A stretch of 64,000 bases of DNA, taken from positions 124,001 to 188,000 of the forward strand of contig JALHJW010000001.1 in NCBI GenBank assembly GCA_022839785.1, read 5' to 3'. Every line of letters begins with the position of its first letter. Position 1 is the first letter of the stretch. The notes under the pieces are model-generated. The model was not told the DNA's origin. It saw nothing but the letters and a program-made list of their open reading frames with translations, and made no database searches. Positions 34,608 through 43,424 of this stretch are shown here, piece after piece. The translations under genes were made by a program, and so were the position numbers. The DNA is from Desulfovibrio sp. (GTDB taxonomy: Bacteria > Desulfobacterota > Desulfovibrionia > Desulfovibrionales > Desulfovibrionaceae).

Positions 34608-37600
34608 CTACAGAGGCGGGGCGGTGTACTGGCTGGCCTGGCCTTCCAGGCTCTCCGTGGCCAGGGCGGCCTGGGCGCTGCGCGCGGCCAGGGTGCCGGG
34701 CTTGCGTTTGGCCACGTCCTCAAGCACCTTCCGCCAGGTCTGCCGGTCGCCCAGCCGCCGGTAGAGGTTGGCCATGCGCAGCCTGAACGGCCCCCAGTCC
34801 GGGGAATCCACGGTGATCAGCTTGTCGTACTCAAGCCCCCAGCGCAGGGCGTCATCGTAACGCTGGGCGCGCTCGGTCACGTCCATGAGCATCATCATCA
34901 GGTCCTTGACCCGCTCCGCGTGCGTGCCCGAGGCCACGAGCATGGTCACGGACTCCTGCGCGTAGAGGAATTCCCGCTCCATGTTGTTCTCGCGTCTGGC
35001 CCCGTCCGCCAGGTGGAAGAGCGCCAGACCCCTCTGGTCCAGGGGCATCTTGGGATCTCCGGCCAGCTTGGCCCACAGGGACTCTGCGTCCTTGACGCGG
35101 CCGAGGTGGGAGAGGGAAAGCGCCGTGGCGTAGTCGATCTGGCGCTTGAGCTGTTCGGGGAGTTGCCAGTCCTGCACCTTCTTGGAAAGGTCCACCACGT
35201 GCTGCCAGGCGTTGCGGCCGACGTGCACGTCCAAGGCGAGGCTGAGGGCCATGTCCGAGAGGGCGCCCTGCCGTTCCCCGGCCAGGAACGGCCCGGCCAT
35301 GACCAGAGCCTCGGTGGGCCTGTCCATCTTCCAGTAGGCCATGGCCACGGCCATGCGCGTGTCCGGGGTCAGTTTGTCGAGCATGCGCCCGAGGAACGGA
35401 AAACGCTCCCACATGCCCACGATGCGGGGCCAGTTCTCCTGCTCCAGGGAGTCCTTGGCCGAGCGTTCGAAGGCCGCCAGCCCTGTCTCCTCCACGCGCT
35501 CGGCCAGCGGGTTCTTCGGATACTTCCTGAAGAACTCCTCCACCGCGCTCAAGGCGTCGTCCGGCCGGTTGTTGAAGAGATTCCACATGGCCAACTTGGC
35601 CTGGGCCAGGGGCGCCAGGGCGCTGTCCGGGTACTTCTGCACGATCTGGGTGTAGACCTCCACGGGACGGAGCGTGAAGGGCCTGTCGAAGACGGCGAAC
35701 ATCTGCCCCACCGAGGGATCGTCATAGATGCCCTCCTCGGCCATGCGCATCTTGGCCACCAGGCCGCCCTGCTTGTCGCCGTAGGTGTTGACGACGAAGG
35801 TGTAGACGTCCTTGGCTGCCTCCTTCCTGCCCTCGCGCAGGTAGATGTCGCCCACGCGGGCCAGGACCACGTCCATGTCCGGGGCTTCGGGATCGAGGTT
35901 GTAGAAGGCCCAGTAGTCGCTCTTGGCCTTCTCGAAGTTATTGAGATTGTTGGCGATGGAGCCGGACAGGCGCAGGAATTCCGGCGAATCCACGTAGTAG
36001 CGCGGGAAGCGCTTGTCGATGTAGTCCACGATCTGCGCGGCCTGCTTGTAGTAGCCGAGCTTGTCCAGGGCCTGGGCCAGCCCCACCGAGGCCTCGCGCA
36101 CCACGCTGCTGTCGGGATAGTTCTGCACCAGATTTTGATAGCGGTCCGCGGCCTGTTGGTAGTCGCCGTGGGCGAAGTAGTGCTGGCCCCAGTAGTAGTC
36201 GATGAGCGGAATGTTCTCGTCCTGGGGATAGCGCTTCTTGAGCAGGTTGAAGTAGGCCGTGGCCTCGGGGATGTTTCCGGCCTTCATGTTCACCAGGCCC
36301 AGGGAAAGCAGGATGCCGGGCACCTTCTCGCCATTCGGCCTGAAGTTCATGGCCCGCTCGAACGCGCCGGTGATCTCGCCGAAATGCGGCAGGAGGTTGT
36401 CCCTGTGCCAGGTGAAGAGCGCCTGGGCCAGGTTGTAGAGCGCCTCGTCCTTGATGTCGTCCGGCACGCCCGGGGTCAGGGAGAGGGCGCGCAGCTTGTC
36501 CGCGGCGTCCTTGTACTTGGCCGCCTGCAGGAGGCCCAGCCCCTCCTGGAGCTGGAGATCGAACTGGGCGCGCCGCTCCTCCTCGGAAAGGGAAAGCTGG
36601 CCGGTGGCGTTGGCCTGGGACGGCTCGACGGGTTCCGGGGTCACGCTGCCGGGCAGGCTGGGCACGCCCTCCATGGCGGCGAAATCCCTGTTGATCTGCT
36701 GCGCGAGGGGAGTGTCGCGGTGCAGATGCACGGCCTCGTCCCGGACCGCCTCGGCCACGGCCTCCACCGCGCCCTCGGCCCGCTTCTCCATGTCCTTGGC
36801 CTCGGCCAGCAGCTCCGCCAGGGTCTTCTTGACCGCGCGCATGCGCACCTCGGGACTGCCGCCGGCGGACGGCAGGGCGGGCTGCCCCTCCCCGGTCTGG
36901 GCCGGGGTCAGGCTGGTGCTCCAGGAGGGCGCGGCCTCGGGTCCTGCCTGCTGCACCGGGGCGCGCATGGCGAAGGGCTCGGGCGAGGAGGAGCGCAACG
37001 CCCGCGGCTGGGCGGGTGGAATCGGCTGCGTGGGCTGGACAGGCGGGGACGGCTGTTTGGCCTGCTTGCCGTTCTTCACCTTGAGATCGGGTTTGGCAGG
37101 CTCGGCCTTTTTGGCCTCGGGTCTGGCTTCGGGTTTGGGCTCGGGCCTCTTCGCCGCAGCCTTGGGATCGGCCGCGGATGCGGCCTTGGCCTCCGGTTTG
37201 ACCTCGGGCTTCCTGGGTTCAGGTTTCCTGGCCTCGGGTCTGGGCGGCTCGGCTTTCGCCGCCGCGGGCTTGGCCCCGGCGGGCTGCCAGCGCGCGCCGA
37301 TGGGGTCGCGAAAAAATTGCACCAGGACCTTGCCGCCCTGTCCGGGGATGCGGATGAAGCCGAACTCATTGGTCCGCAGGCGCACGGTGAAACCGCGCTC
37401 ATTGGGCGTCAGGCTCTCGATCAGCCGGGAGCCGGGGAACTGCCGCGCCCCGGGCGCTCCGCCGCCCGGCGTCACCACGGCCACACGGTCCACGCCCACG
37501 CGCTGCACATCCACCTGGGGAGCGGCCCCGTCGAAGGACAGGGTCAGGGTTTCGGTGTTCGCCGAAACGGCGTGCGTGACCTCGAAGGCCAGGGCCTCCG

Positions 37601-37754
37601 CGGGCAGGAGCAGCCGCGCCAGGAGCAGCGCGGCGAGAAGCCGGAAACGTCCGGCCGAGGAGAGGATTCCCACGAGCGGGATGCGAAGCAAGAACCGTGC
37701 TGACGCAAGCGGCCTCGCCGCGCGTTCCTTCCTGCCTCTGTCTGCGCCGACCAT
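34608..37754 (-). CDS. Large exported TPR protein with AMIN-like N-terminus
   Basis: A 1048-residue protein. A membrane/signal segment (RLLAALLLARLLLPAEALAF) is followed by a beta-rich ~110-residue domain (FEVTHAVSANTETLTLSFDG) resembling AMIN domains that bind peptidoglycan or pilus parts. A Lys/Pro/Ala/Glu low-complexity linker (about residues 135-260) leads to some 700 residues of tetratricopeptide-like helical pairs (for example YWGQHYFAHGDYQQAADRYQ). It is probably a periplasmic scaffold. The frame continues upstream through the regulator gene, but ATG at 37754 precedes the signal and follows GGGAG. It lies 23 bases after the regulator's stop, so the two may form one operon. Confidence 0.78.
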   Translation of the reverse strand: MVGADRGRKERAARPLASARFLLRIPLVGILSSAGRFRLLAALLLARLLLPAEALAFEVTHAVSANTETLTLSFDGAAPQVDVQRVGVDRVAVVTPGGGAPGARQFPGSRLIESLTPNERGFTVRLRTNEFGFIRIPGQGGKVLVQFFRDPIGARWQPAGAKPAAAKAEPPRPEARKPEPRKPEVKPEAKAASAADPKAAAKRPEPKPEARPEAKKAEPAKPDLKVKNGKQAKQPSPPVQPTQPIPPAQPRALRSSSPEPFAMRAPVQQAGPEAAPSWSTSLTPAQTGEGQPALPSAGGSPEVRMRAVKKTLAELLAEAKDMEKRAEGAVEAVAEAVRDEAVHLHRDTPLAQQINRDFAAMEGVPSLPGSVTPEPVEPSQANATGQLSLSEEERRAQFDLQLQEGLGLLQAAKYKDAADKLRALSLTPGVPDDIKDEALYNLAQALFTWHRDNLLPHFGEITGAFERAMNFRPNGEKVPGILLSLGLVNMKAGNIPEATAYFNLLKKRYPQDENIPLIDYYWGQHYFAHGDYQQAADRYQNLVQNYPDSSVVREASVGLAQALDKLGYYKQAAQIVDYIDKRFPRYYVDSPEFLRLSGSIANNLNNFEKAKSDYWAFYNLDPEAPDMDVVLARVGDIYLREGRKEAAKDVYTFVVNTYGDKQGGLVAKMRMAEEGIYDDPSVGQMFAVFDRPFTLRPVEVYTQIVQKYPDSALAPLAQAKLAMWNLFNNRPDDALSAVEEFFRKYPKNPLAERVEETGLAAFERSAKDSLEQENWPRIVGMWERFPFLGRMLDKLTPDTRMAVAMAYWKMDRPTEALVMAGPFLAGERQGALSDMALSLALDVHVGRNAWQHVVDLSKKVQDWQLPEQLKRQIDYATALSLSHLGRVKDAESLWAKLAGDPKMPLDQRGLALFHLADGARRENNMEREFLYAQESVTMLVASGTHAERVKDLMMMLMDVTERAQRYDDALRWGLEYDKLITVDSPDWGPFRLRMANLYRRLGDRQTWRKVLEDVAKRKPGTLAARSAQAALATESLEGQASQYTAPPL

Positions 37755-37777
37755 GCGGGGCTCCCGGCGAGGGCGGC

Positions 37778-38794
37778 TCAGTTGCCGTCCAGCTTGCGCT
37801 TCTTGAGCTTCTCGATGAGCGTGGTGCGCTTGATGCCCAAAAGTTCGGCGGCCTGGTTCTTGACGCCGCCCGCCAGTTCCAGCGCCTCCTGCAACAGCCG
37901 CTCCTCCACCGAGTCCAGGAACTCCTTGAGCCCGAGTCCCTGCTCCTTCAGATGCTCCAGCGTGGGCCAGACGAAGCCCTGCAGCACCTCCTGCAGCGGC
38001 GCGGGCACGGGCCGTTCGCGCCCGGCGTCGCGCCATATTTTCTCGGGCAGGTCGTCCGGCGAAATCTCCTTGCCGTCGCACAGGATGGCCATGCGCTCCA
38101 TGAAATTTTCAAGTTCGCGCACGTTTCCGGGCCAGGTGTAGCTCTGCAGCATCTCCCGCGCCTGGGGATGAAAGGCCAGACAGGCCCGCTCCTTGAGGGC
38201 GCAGAACCTCTTCAGGAAGTAGTCGGCCAGGAGCAGAACGTCCGGGCCGCGCTCGCGCAGGGGAGGCAGATGCAGCGGGATGACGTTGAGGCGGTAGAAG
38301 AGGTCCTCGCGGAAGCGGCCCTCGGCCACCTCGCGCTCCAGGTCGCGGTTGGTGGCCGCCACCACGCGCACGTCCGCCTTCTGGGTCTTGGTCCCGCCGA
38401 CCTTCTCGAATTCCTTTTCCTGCAGCACGCGCAGGATCTTGACCTGCAATGAGAGATCCATCTCGCCGATCTCGTCCAAAAAGACCGTGCCGCCCTGGGC
38501 CAGCTCGAACCGGCCGGGCCGCGTGCGCACGGCGTGGGTGAAGGCACCCTTCTCGTGGCCGAACAGCTCGGACTCCAGCAGCTCCCTGGGGATCGCGCCG
38601 CAGTTGATGGGCACGAAGGGCTTGTCGCGGCGGCGGCTGCTCATGTGCAGGGCGCGCACCAGCAGCTCCTTGCCCGTGCCGGATTCGCCGGTCACCAGGA
38701 CCGTGGAATCCGTGGGAGCGACTTTGGCCAGGACCTTGAAGACCTCCTTCAAGGCCGGGCTCGACCCGATGATCCCCTCGACGTTCAACTCCAT
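37778..38794 (-). CDS. AAA+ enhancer-binding regulator (sigma-54 activator family) with GAFTHA loop
   Basis: A 338-residue protein without N-terminal sensor. The AAA+ core begins at once (IIGSSPALKEVFKVL), with Walker A GESGTGKE, Walker B GGTVFLDEIGEMDL, an FREDLFYRLNVIPL stretch and WPGNVRELEN. The loop that contacts sigma-54, normally GAFTGA, reads GAFTHA at residues 83-88 (His87). The C-terminal Fis-type helix-turn-helix is AAELLGIKRTTLIEKLKKRKL. With no sensor, activity must be set by expression or a partner. ATG at 38794 follows GGAGG. It heads the TPR gene and may regulate it. Confidence 0.9.
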   Translation of the reverse strand: MELNVEGIIGSSPALKEVFKVLAKVAPTDSTVLVTGESGTGKELLVRALHMSSRRRDKPFVPINCGAIPRELLESELFGHEKGAFTHAVRTRPGRFELAQGGTVFLDEIGEMDLSLQVKILRVLQEKEFEKVGGTKTQKADVRVVAATNRDLEREVAEGRFREDLFYRLNVIPLHLPPLRERGPDVLLLADYFLKRFCALKERACLAFHPQAREMLQSYTWPGNVRELENFMERMAILCDGKEISPDDLPEKIWRDAGRERPVPAPLQEVLQGFVWPTLEHLKEQGLGLKEFLDSVEERLLQEALELAGGVKNQAAELLGIKRTTLIEKLKKRKLDGN

Positions 38795-38864
38795 GCCGGA
38801 CGCCTCCAGGCGGTGATGGCGCGCACGCTCTCCCATGCGCATTGTGATCCTGGTGTCAATGATC

Positions 38865-38877
38865 TGACATGATGTCA
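38865..38877. promoter_or_regulatory. 13-bp perfect palindrome upstream of the regulator gene
   Basis: TGACATGATGTCA, a perfect inverted repeat around a central G, overlaps a TTGACA read on the minus strand (38878-38873). It may be an operator for the regulator gene. The -10 partner on that strand is poor, so the promoter call is weak. Confidence 0.35.
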
Positions 38878-38922
38878 AGCGATATCCGCCCGCCGCAGCA
38901 CCGGCGGGTTCATTTCCCCGTC

Positions 38923-38951
38923 TTGACTTCGGGACGGGTTTCCCCTTTAAC
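38923..38951 (+). promoter_or_regulatory. Predicted promoter of the vWA-OmpA gene
   Basis: TTGACT (38923-38928), a 17-base spacer and TTTAAC (38946-38951). The start near 38958 precedes the ATG at 39006, which is preceded by AAGGAG. Confidence 0.5.
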
Positions 38952-39005
38952 ATCCAAGATACCGGGATTCCTTACCGGCCCCAACCGCAACCAAGGAGCC
39001 TCCCC

Positions 39006-40067
39006 ATGATCGCCCGGCCCCGCTGCCGCCTCCTTTTCGCCCTCCTCCTGGCGCTGGCGCTGCTGCTCCCCGCCGTCCAGGCGCAGGCGGCCGTCCTGAG
39101 CAAATACATCCAGACCGCGGACAACTTCATCATCCTCTTCGACACCTCCGGCTCCATGGCCGGGGACTACCCGCCCTCCCGGACCAGCAAGCTCTACGCG
39201 GCCACCGACCTCCTGCGGGCGGTGAACGCGGACATACCGGAATTCGCGTACACTGCCGCGCTCTACACCTTCACCCCTTGGAAGGAGTACTACCCGCTCG
39301 GGACCTACGACAAGGCGTCCTTCTCCCGGGCCATCGAGTCCCTGCCCACGCGCATTCCGGGCGGCGAGACCTTCGGCCATCCCACCCCGCTGGGCGAGGC
39401 CCTGCGCGGCGTGGGCGAAATGCTCAAGGGGCTGTCCGGCCGCACCGTGGTCTTCCTCTTCTCGGACGGCCGCAACAGCGACCGTTGGAATCCCGTGAAG
39501 ATCGCCCGCGAACTGGGCGCGAAGCACGACGTCTGCTTCATGGTCGTGAGCATGGCCCGTTCCCGCGACGGCCAGGCCACCCTGGACGGCATCGCCTCGG
39601 CCACGCCCTGCTCCGTGAGCATGGATTTCGACTACGCCGTGCGCAACCCCGAGGTCTGCACCGGCCAGCTCTGCGCCCTGACCCCCTTCACCGAGATCAT
39701 CGTCGTGGAGGAGGAAGACCGCTACATTCCGGTGCAGGCCGTGTGGTTCGACTTCGGCAAGGCCGACCTGAAGGCCTGGGCCAGGCAGATGCTGGATCAG
39801 GCCGCGGCCGAGATGAAGAACGATCCCCGGGCGGTCTTCTACGGCGCGGGCTTCACCTGCGCCGTGGGCAAGGAGGCCTACAACGTCGGCCTCTCGATGC
39901 GCCGCGCCCTGGCGGCCAAGGACTACCTCGTGCAAACGCGCGGCATCGCCCCGGAGCGCATCGTGGTCCGCTGGTTCGGTGAGAGCGCCCCGGCCGCGGA
40001 CAACGACACGGCGGGCGGACGCCGTCTCAACCGCCGTCTGGAATACGTGGTCCTGCCCGGACGCTAG
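39006..40067 (+). CDS. Exported von Willebrand A - OmpA-C fusion protein
   Basis: A 353-residue protein. A signal peptide (residues ~8-28) precedes a vWA domain whose metal-ion site DTSGSMAGD and later FLFSDGRNSD are intact. Residues ~240-353 form an OmpA-like peptidoglycan-binding domain (VWFDFGKADLKAWARQML, RRALAAKDYLVQ, then ADNDTAGGRRLNRRLE). It likely sits in the periplasm bound to the cell wall and presents a protein-binding vWA head. No transmembrane barrel is present. Neighbours are another lipoprotein downstream and a divergent regulator upstream. Confidence 0.85.
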   Translation: MIARPRCRLLFALLLALALLLPAVQAQAAVLSKYIQTADNFIILFDTSGSMAGDYPPSRTSKLYAATDLLRAVNADIPEFAYTAALYTFTPWKEYYPLGTYDKASFSRAIESLPTRIPGGETFGHPTPLGEALRGVGEMLKGLSGRTVVFLFSDGRNSDRWNPVKIARELGAKHDVCFMVVSMARSRDGQATLDGIASATPCSVSMDFDYAVRNPEVCTGQLCALTPFTEIIVVEEEDRYIPVQAVWFDFGKADLKAWARQMLDQAAAEMKNDPRAVFYGAGFTCAVGKEAYNVGLSMRRALAAKDYLVQTRGIAPERIVVRWFGESAPAADNDTAGGRRLNRRLEYVVLPGR

Positions 40068-40185
40068 CCCGGACGCTCGCCCGGTGGGGCGCTTTACCGC
40101 GGGCCGCGCGGGGCGTATCACGGCTCCGAACCGCCAGGGGGGGCCGTTGCCGCCCGCGAATGAACCCGCACCGAGGAGTGACGCC

Positions 40186-40899
40186 ATGCGCCTTCGCCTT
40201 TTGTCCGTCCTGCCGCTGCTCGCGGCCCTGCTCCTGCTCCAGTCCTGCGCCGCCAGGCAGGGAGGCGGGGGGAACATCGCCGGAATCGCCTGGCTCGTCC
40301 AGTCGGGCGCACAGGACGCCAAGGGCTTCTATCTGGAACGAGATGGCCGCCTCCTGCTTCTGGGCGATGCCGAGCAGGTCGGGCAGACCTGGAAGCTGAC
40401 GGACGCCAGCCTGGTGCTGACCATCAGCCCGGACGGCGTGCAGCCGGGCAAACCGCACATCTACACGGCCGCACCGGGCGGCGGCCGCCTGACCCTGACC
40501 CCGCAACGGGGCGGGACGCACGCGGTCTACCTGGCCGCGGGCGCGCCGGGGTCGCTGCGCGGCACGCGCTGGACCCCGCGGTGGGTGCGCGGCGCGGAAA
40601 AGGTCGCCAAGCCCTACGCCCTCGGCCTGGAGCCGCACCTTCGTTTCGACGACCTGGAGCCACGCGTGGACGGCTTCGCCGGGATCAACAAATTCCACGG
40701 TCCGTACGAGCGGAGCGGAGACACCAAGGTCGCCTTCGGCCCGCTGGCCGCGACCCGCATGTCCGGTCCCGGCATGCCCTGGGAGGCCAAGTTCCTCGAA
40801 GCCCTGGGGCAGGCCGACACCATGGTCGTGACCGGCCAGCGCCTCTACCTCTTCAGGGAGACCCTGCCCCTGGCCGAGTTTCAGGCCGCCGGGCAGTAG
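40186..40899 (+). CDS. META-domain-like lipoprotein
   Basis: A 237-residue lipoprotein with signal and lipobox LLLLQSC. The N-terminal half has short beta strands of the copper-resistance NlpE-like type (GFYLERDGRLLLLG), and the C-terminal ~110 residues match META domains (LRGTRWTPRWV, FAGINKFHGPYERSGDTKVAFGPLAATRM). META proteins include HslJ, a heat-shock outer-membrane protein. ATG at 40186 follows GAGGAG. It is 118 bases downstream of the vWA gene and probably in the same transcript. Confidence 0.75.
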   Translation: MRLRLLSVLPLLAALLLLQSCAARQGGGGNIAGIAWLVQSGAQDAKGFYLERDGRLLLLGDAEQVGQTWKLTDASLVLTISPDGVQPGKPHIYTAAPGGGRLTLTPQRGGTHAVYLAAGAPGSLRGTRWTPRWVRGAEKVAKPYALGLEPHLRFDDLEPRVDGFAGINKFHGPYERSGDTKVAFGPLAATRMSGPGMPWEAKFLEALGQADTMVVTGQRLYLFRETLPLAEFQAAGQ

Positions 40900-40912
40900 C
40901 CGCCGGGCGACG

Positions 40913-40961
40913 CACGCGCGAAAGGGCCGCGTCCGTGCCGGACGCGGCCCTTTCGCGCGTG
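40913..40961. terminator. Perfect 23-bp hairpin, bidirectional terminator
   Basis: Two perfect 23-base arms separated by a three-base loop (TGC) lie between convergent genes. There are AAA/TTT bases inside the stem but no external T run. Confidence 0.65.
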
Positions 40962-40972
40962 TCGTCTGCGGC

Positions 40973-41341
40973 TCAGGCCCTGATGTCGAGCACCGCGCCG
41001 AGCGTCTCGTCCTGGATCGAGGCCGCGGCCACGTTGGCCTCGTAGGCGCGCTGGGTGAGGATGAGGTCCATCATCTGCCGCCCGACGTCCACGTTGGAGC
41101 CCTCGATCATGCCCGTCAGGGGCTGTTCGAGCCGGGGGTCCGGCGGCACGGACAGAAGGGGGCCGGGCGAAGAGTCGCGTTCGATGGCGCCCACGCGCAC
41201 GCCCTGGTCGGACGGGCCCGATGTGAGCACCGTGGTCGAGGCCTTGAATCCCGGCGTGTTCACGTTGGCCACGTTGTTGGCCGTGACCGCGGCGGCCACG
41301 GAAAACCCGTGCAGCGCCTGGAGGTTGACGTCGATGGACAT
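40973..41341 (-). CDS. Orphan FlgC-like flagellar rod-family protein
   Basis: A 122-residue protein with both rod-family ends: ANNVANVNTPGFKASTTVL near the start and EGSNVDVGRQMMDLILTQRAYEA near the end, the latter like FlgC. It is slightly shorter than FlgC (about 134-145) and has no flgB or fliE beside it. The true flgB-flgC-fliE genes are not in the window, so this may be a second, divergent copy. It may be secreted into the rod or be vestigial. Confidence 0.8.
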   Translation of the reverse strand: MSIDVNLQALHGFSVAAAVTANNVANVNTPGFKASTTVLTSGPSDQGVRVGAIERDSSPGPLLSVPPDPRLEQPLTGMIEGSNVDVGRQMMDLILTQRAYEANVAAASIQDETLGAVLDIRA

Positions 41342-41443
41342 GGCGTCCTCCTCTTCCTCCCCCGCTCCCTGATACGCGCCCCAGCGGGCGCGGTCAAACG
41401 CGCCGGACAGGACCCGTCCCGCCCGGCGCGTCCCAGCGGGCCG

Positions 41444-41995
41444 CTACTCGCCGCCCGCGTTCAGCACGAAGCCCTTGGAGAAGCCCCCGGTGCTGGCCGA
41501 GGTGCCCGCGATCTTGGAAAGGTAGACGTCGCCGAGGTCCTTGATGTGGCCGTCGACGTTGTCGAAATAGCTGTAGTGCTCCTGCTCCTCCTCGATGATC
41601 TGCTCGAAGAGCTTGGCGCTGATGCTGTCGCCGTTGGCGCGGCAGACGTCGAGAAACTGGTTGTAGACGTCGATGGTGTGGTCCTCGAGGTCCGCGTCGA
41701 AGGGGAAGATGGCCCGCACGTCCTGGCCCTTGGCGGTCTTGGCCGAAGGCTCCGTGACCGGTTCGCCGCCCAGTTCCTTGACGCGCTCGGCGAACATCTC
41801 GGCGTGGCGCATCTCGTCGATGGCGATGAGTTTCATGTTCGCCGCCAGCTCGCCGTAGTCCTTGTCGTCCAGGCCGTAATGCTGGTTCATGTACTGGCTG
41901 ATGGCCTGCAGCTCCATGGCCCGGGCCTTGTTCAGCACCTCGATGACCTTGGTCTTGCGCGCCGTCCTGTCCGTCTTCACGCTCTTGGCCTTCAT
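41444..41995 (-). CDS. bfr: Bacterioferritin, Desulfovibrio type
   Basis: A 183-residue ferritin. The di-iron ligands are Glu28, Glu61, His64, Glu104, Glu137 and His140. Met62 (in DEMRHAE) takes the heme axial position of E. coli Met52. It stores iron and detoxifies peroxide or oxygen. The Desulfovibrio desulfuricans protein of this type is known to bind an iron-coproporphyrin. ATG at 41995 was chosen because it follows AGGAGAAC; upstream codons in the frame are non-coding. Monocistronic, between folE2 and the FlgC-like gene. Confidence 0.92.
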   Translation of the reverse strand: MKAKSVKTDRTARKTKVIEVLNKARAMELQAISQYMNQHYGLDDKDYGELAANMKLIAIDEMRHAEMFAERVKELGGEPVTEPSAKTAKGQDVRAIFPFDADLEDHTIDVYNQFLDVCRANGDSISAKLFEQIIEEEQEHYSYFDNVDGHIKDLGDVYLSKIAGTSASTGGFSKGFVLNAGGE

Positions 41996-42139
41996 CTTCG
42001 TTCTCCTTCCGTTCGGGTTCGTCCGTCCGGCCGGGCCGGGCGGAAGCAAGGCGTTCGCCACGGCTCTTCCCTTACCCCATCTTCGCACGCGCATTCAAGG
42101 CGAACGCACCTGTTGCGTGCCCGCCCCCGGCGGCCCGGA

Positions 42140-42970
42140 TCAGGGACGGCGCGGCAGTTCGATGGAGGCGGAAGCGGCGTGGTTGTGGATGGATTCCTGG
42201 CTCTCCACCTCGACCCGGAACCAGGTGATGCGCGGATCGGAGAGGAGTTTTTTGGCTGCGGCGCGGACCACGTCCTCCACGAAGCAGGGGTTGGCGAAAG
42301 ACGTCTCGGTGACGAACTTCTCGTCCTCGCGCTTGAGCAGGCTGTAGACCCGCGAGGAGGCCGCCTGCTCCGCCACCTCCACCAGTTCCTCGATCCAGAC
42401 GAAGCCGCGGGCGCGGCAGGCGATGCGCACCACGGCTCGCTGCGAATGCGCGCCCTCGTCGCTGATGGCCTTGGAGCAGGGGCAGACGGTCATCACCGGG
42501 ACCTCCACGCGCAGGGTGAAGATCAGCCGGTCCCCGGCCAGTTCGCCGTCCAGGGTGCAGTCGAAGTGCATGGGGCCTTCGATGCCCGAGACCGGCGCGG
42601 CGCGCGTGACGAAATAGGGGAAGGCGAAACGGGCGTGGGCCGAGGTGGCCTGCAGCCGTTCGCAGAGGTCGGCGAGCAGGTTCTTGCAGGTGGCGTAGTC
42701 CAGGTCGCCCTGCCAGTGGCCCAGGGCCTCCACGAAGCGGCTCATGTGCGTGCCCTTGAACTCGGCCGGGAGGTCCACGGTCAGATCCACGGCGGCCACG
42801 GTGTGCTGGCGTCCGCCCGCGCGGTCGCGCACCGCCAGGGGCAGCTTGAGCCCCTTGACGCCCACCCGGTCGATGGCCAGGGCCACGGCCGACGGGCCGC
42901 TCTGCACGTCCTGCATCTGCGGCGCGGCGGGTTCGGAAAAGGTCTCGGACATCCTCGGGATTCTGGCCAT
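42140..42970 (-). CDS. folE2: GTP cyclohydrolase IB (FolE2)
   Basis: A 276-residue enzyme with the FolE2 signature around TVCPCSKAISDEGAHSQRA, which carries the metal-binding Cys, and VDLPAEFKGTHMSRFVEAL. It makes dihydroneopterin triphosphate for folate and pterins. FolE2 tolerates different metals and can replace zinc-dependent FolE under zinc limitation. It follows nikR by 22 bases and is probably co-transcribed. ATG at 42970; a second ATG at 42952 lacks spacing for a ribosome site. Confidence 0.93.
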   Translation of the reverse strand: MARIPRMSETFSEPAAPQMQDVQSGPSAVALAIDRVGVKGLKLPLAVRDRAGGRQHTVAAVDLTVDLPAEFKGTHMSRFVEALGHWQGDLDYATCKNLLADLCERLQATSAHARFAFPYFVTRAAPVSGIEGPMHFDCTLDGELAGDRLIFTLRVEVPVMTVCPCSKAISDEGAHSQRAVVRIACRARGFVWIEELVEVAEQAASSRVYSLLKREDEKFVTETSFANPCFVEDVVRAAAKKLLSDPRITWFRVEVESQESIHNHAASASIELPRRP

Positions 42971-42992
42971 GCGCGTTCCGGCGTCCCGCGTC

Positions 42993-43412
42993 TCAGGCCA
43001 GATCGTGGCCGGTGGTGGTCAGTCCCAGCTTGCCGTGCTTCACGCCCTTGGTGGCCATCAGGCGCTGCGCCAGGTCGCGGATGCGGCGGCCGTCGCCGCG
43101 CAGCACCAGGACCTCCAGGCAGTTGTGGTGGTCCAGGTGGACGTGCATGGCGCACTGGATGAGGTCGTGGGCGTCGTGCTGGATCTCGGTCAGCTTCTGG
43201 GCCAGGTCCGAGTGGTGGTGGTCGTAGACCAGGGAGAGCGTCCCGGCGAGTTCGCCCTCGGCGTCCTCCCACTCCTTCTGCACCAGGGTATTGCGGATGA
43301 GATCACGGATGGCCTCGCTACGCGTCTGGTAGCTCTTCTCCTCGCACAGCGCGTCGAACTTTTCGAGCAGGTCGGAATCGAGCGACACGCCGAAACGGAT
43401 GGTCTGTCCCAT
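42993..43412 (-). CDS. nikR: Nickel-responsive regulator NikR
   Basis: A 139-residue protein: ribbon-helix-helix N-terminus (TIRFGVSLDSDLLEKFD, SEAIRDLIR) and an ACT-like C-terminus with nickel ligands His79, His90, His92 and Cys98 (equivalents of E. coli 76, 87, 89, 95). It represses nickel uptake genes when nickel is plentiful, relevant to [NiFe]-hydrogenases. No nik transporter is near. ATG at 43412 follows AGGAGG. It is in a minus-strand run of methyltransferase, nikR and folE2. Confidence 0.95.
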   Translation of the reverse strand: MGQTIRFGVSLDSDLLEKFDALCEEKSYQTRSEAIRDLIRNTLVQKEWEDAEGELAGTLSLVYDHHHSDLAQKLTEIQHDAHDLIQCAMHVHLDHHNCLEVLVLRGDGRRIRDLAQRLMATKGVKHGKLGLTTTGHDLA

Positions 43413-43424
43413 GATAAAGCCCTC

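Noticed and set aside
34920..37703. 927-codon plus-strand frame opposite the TPR gene
   Set aside because: No motif, low complexity, and the minus-strand TPR protein is clear.
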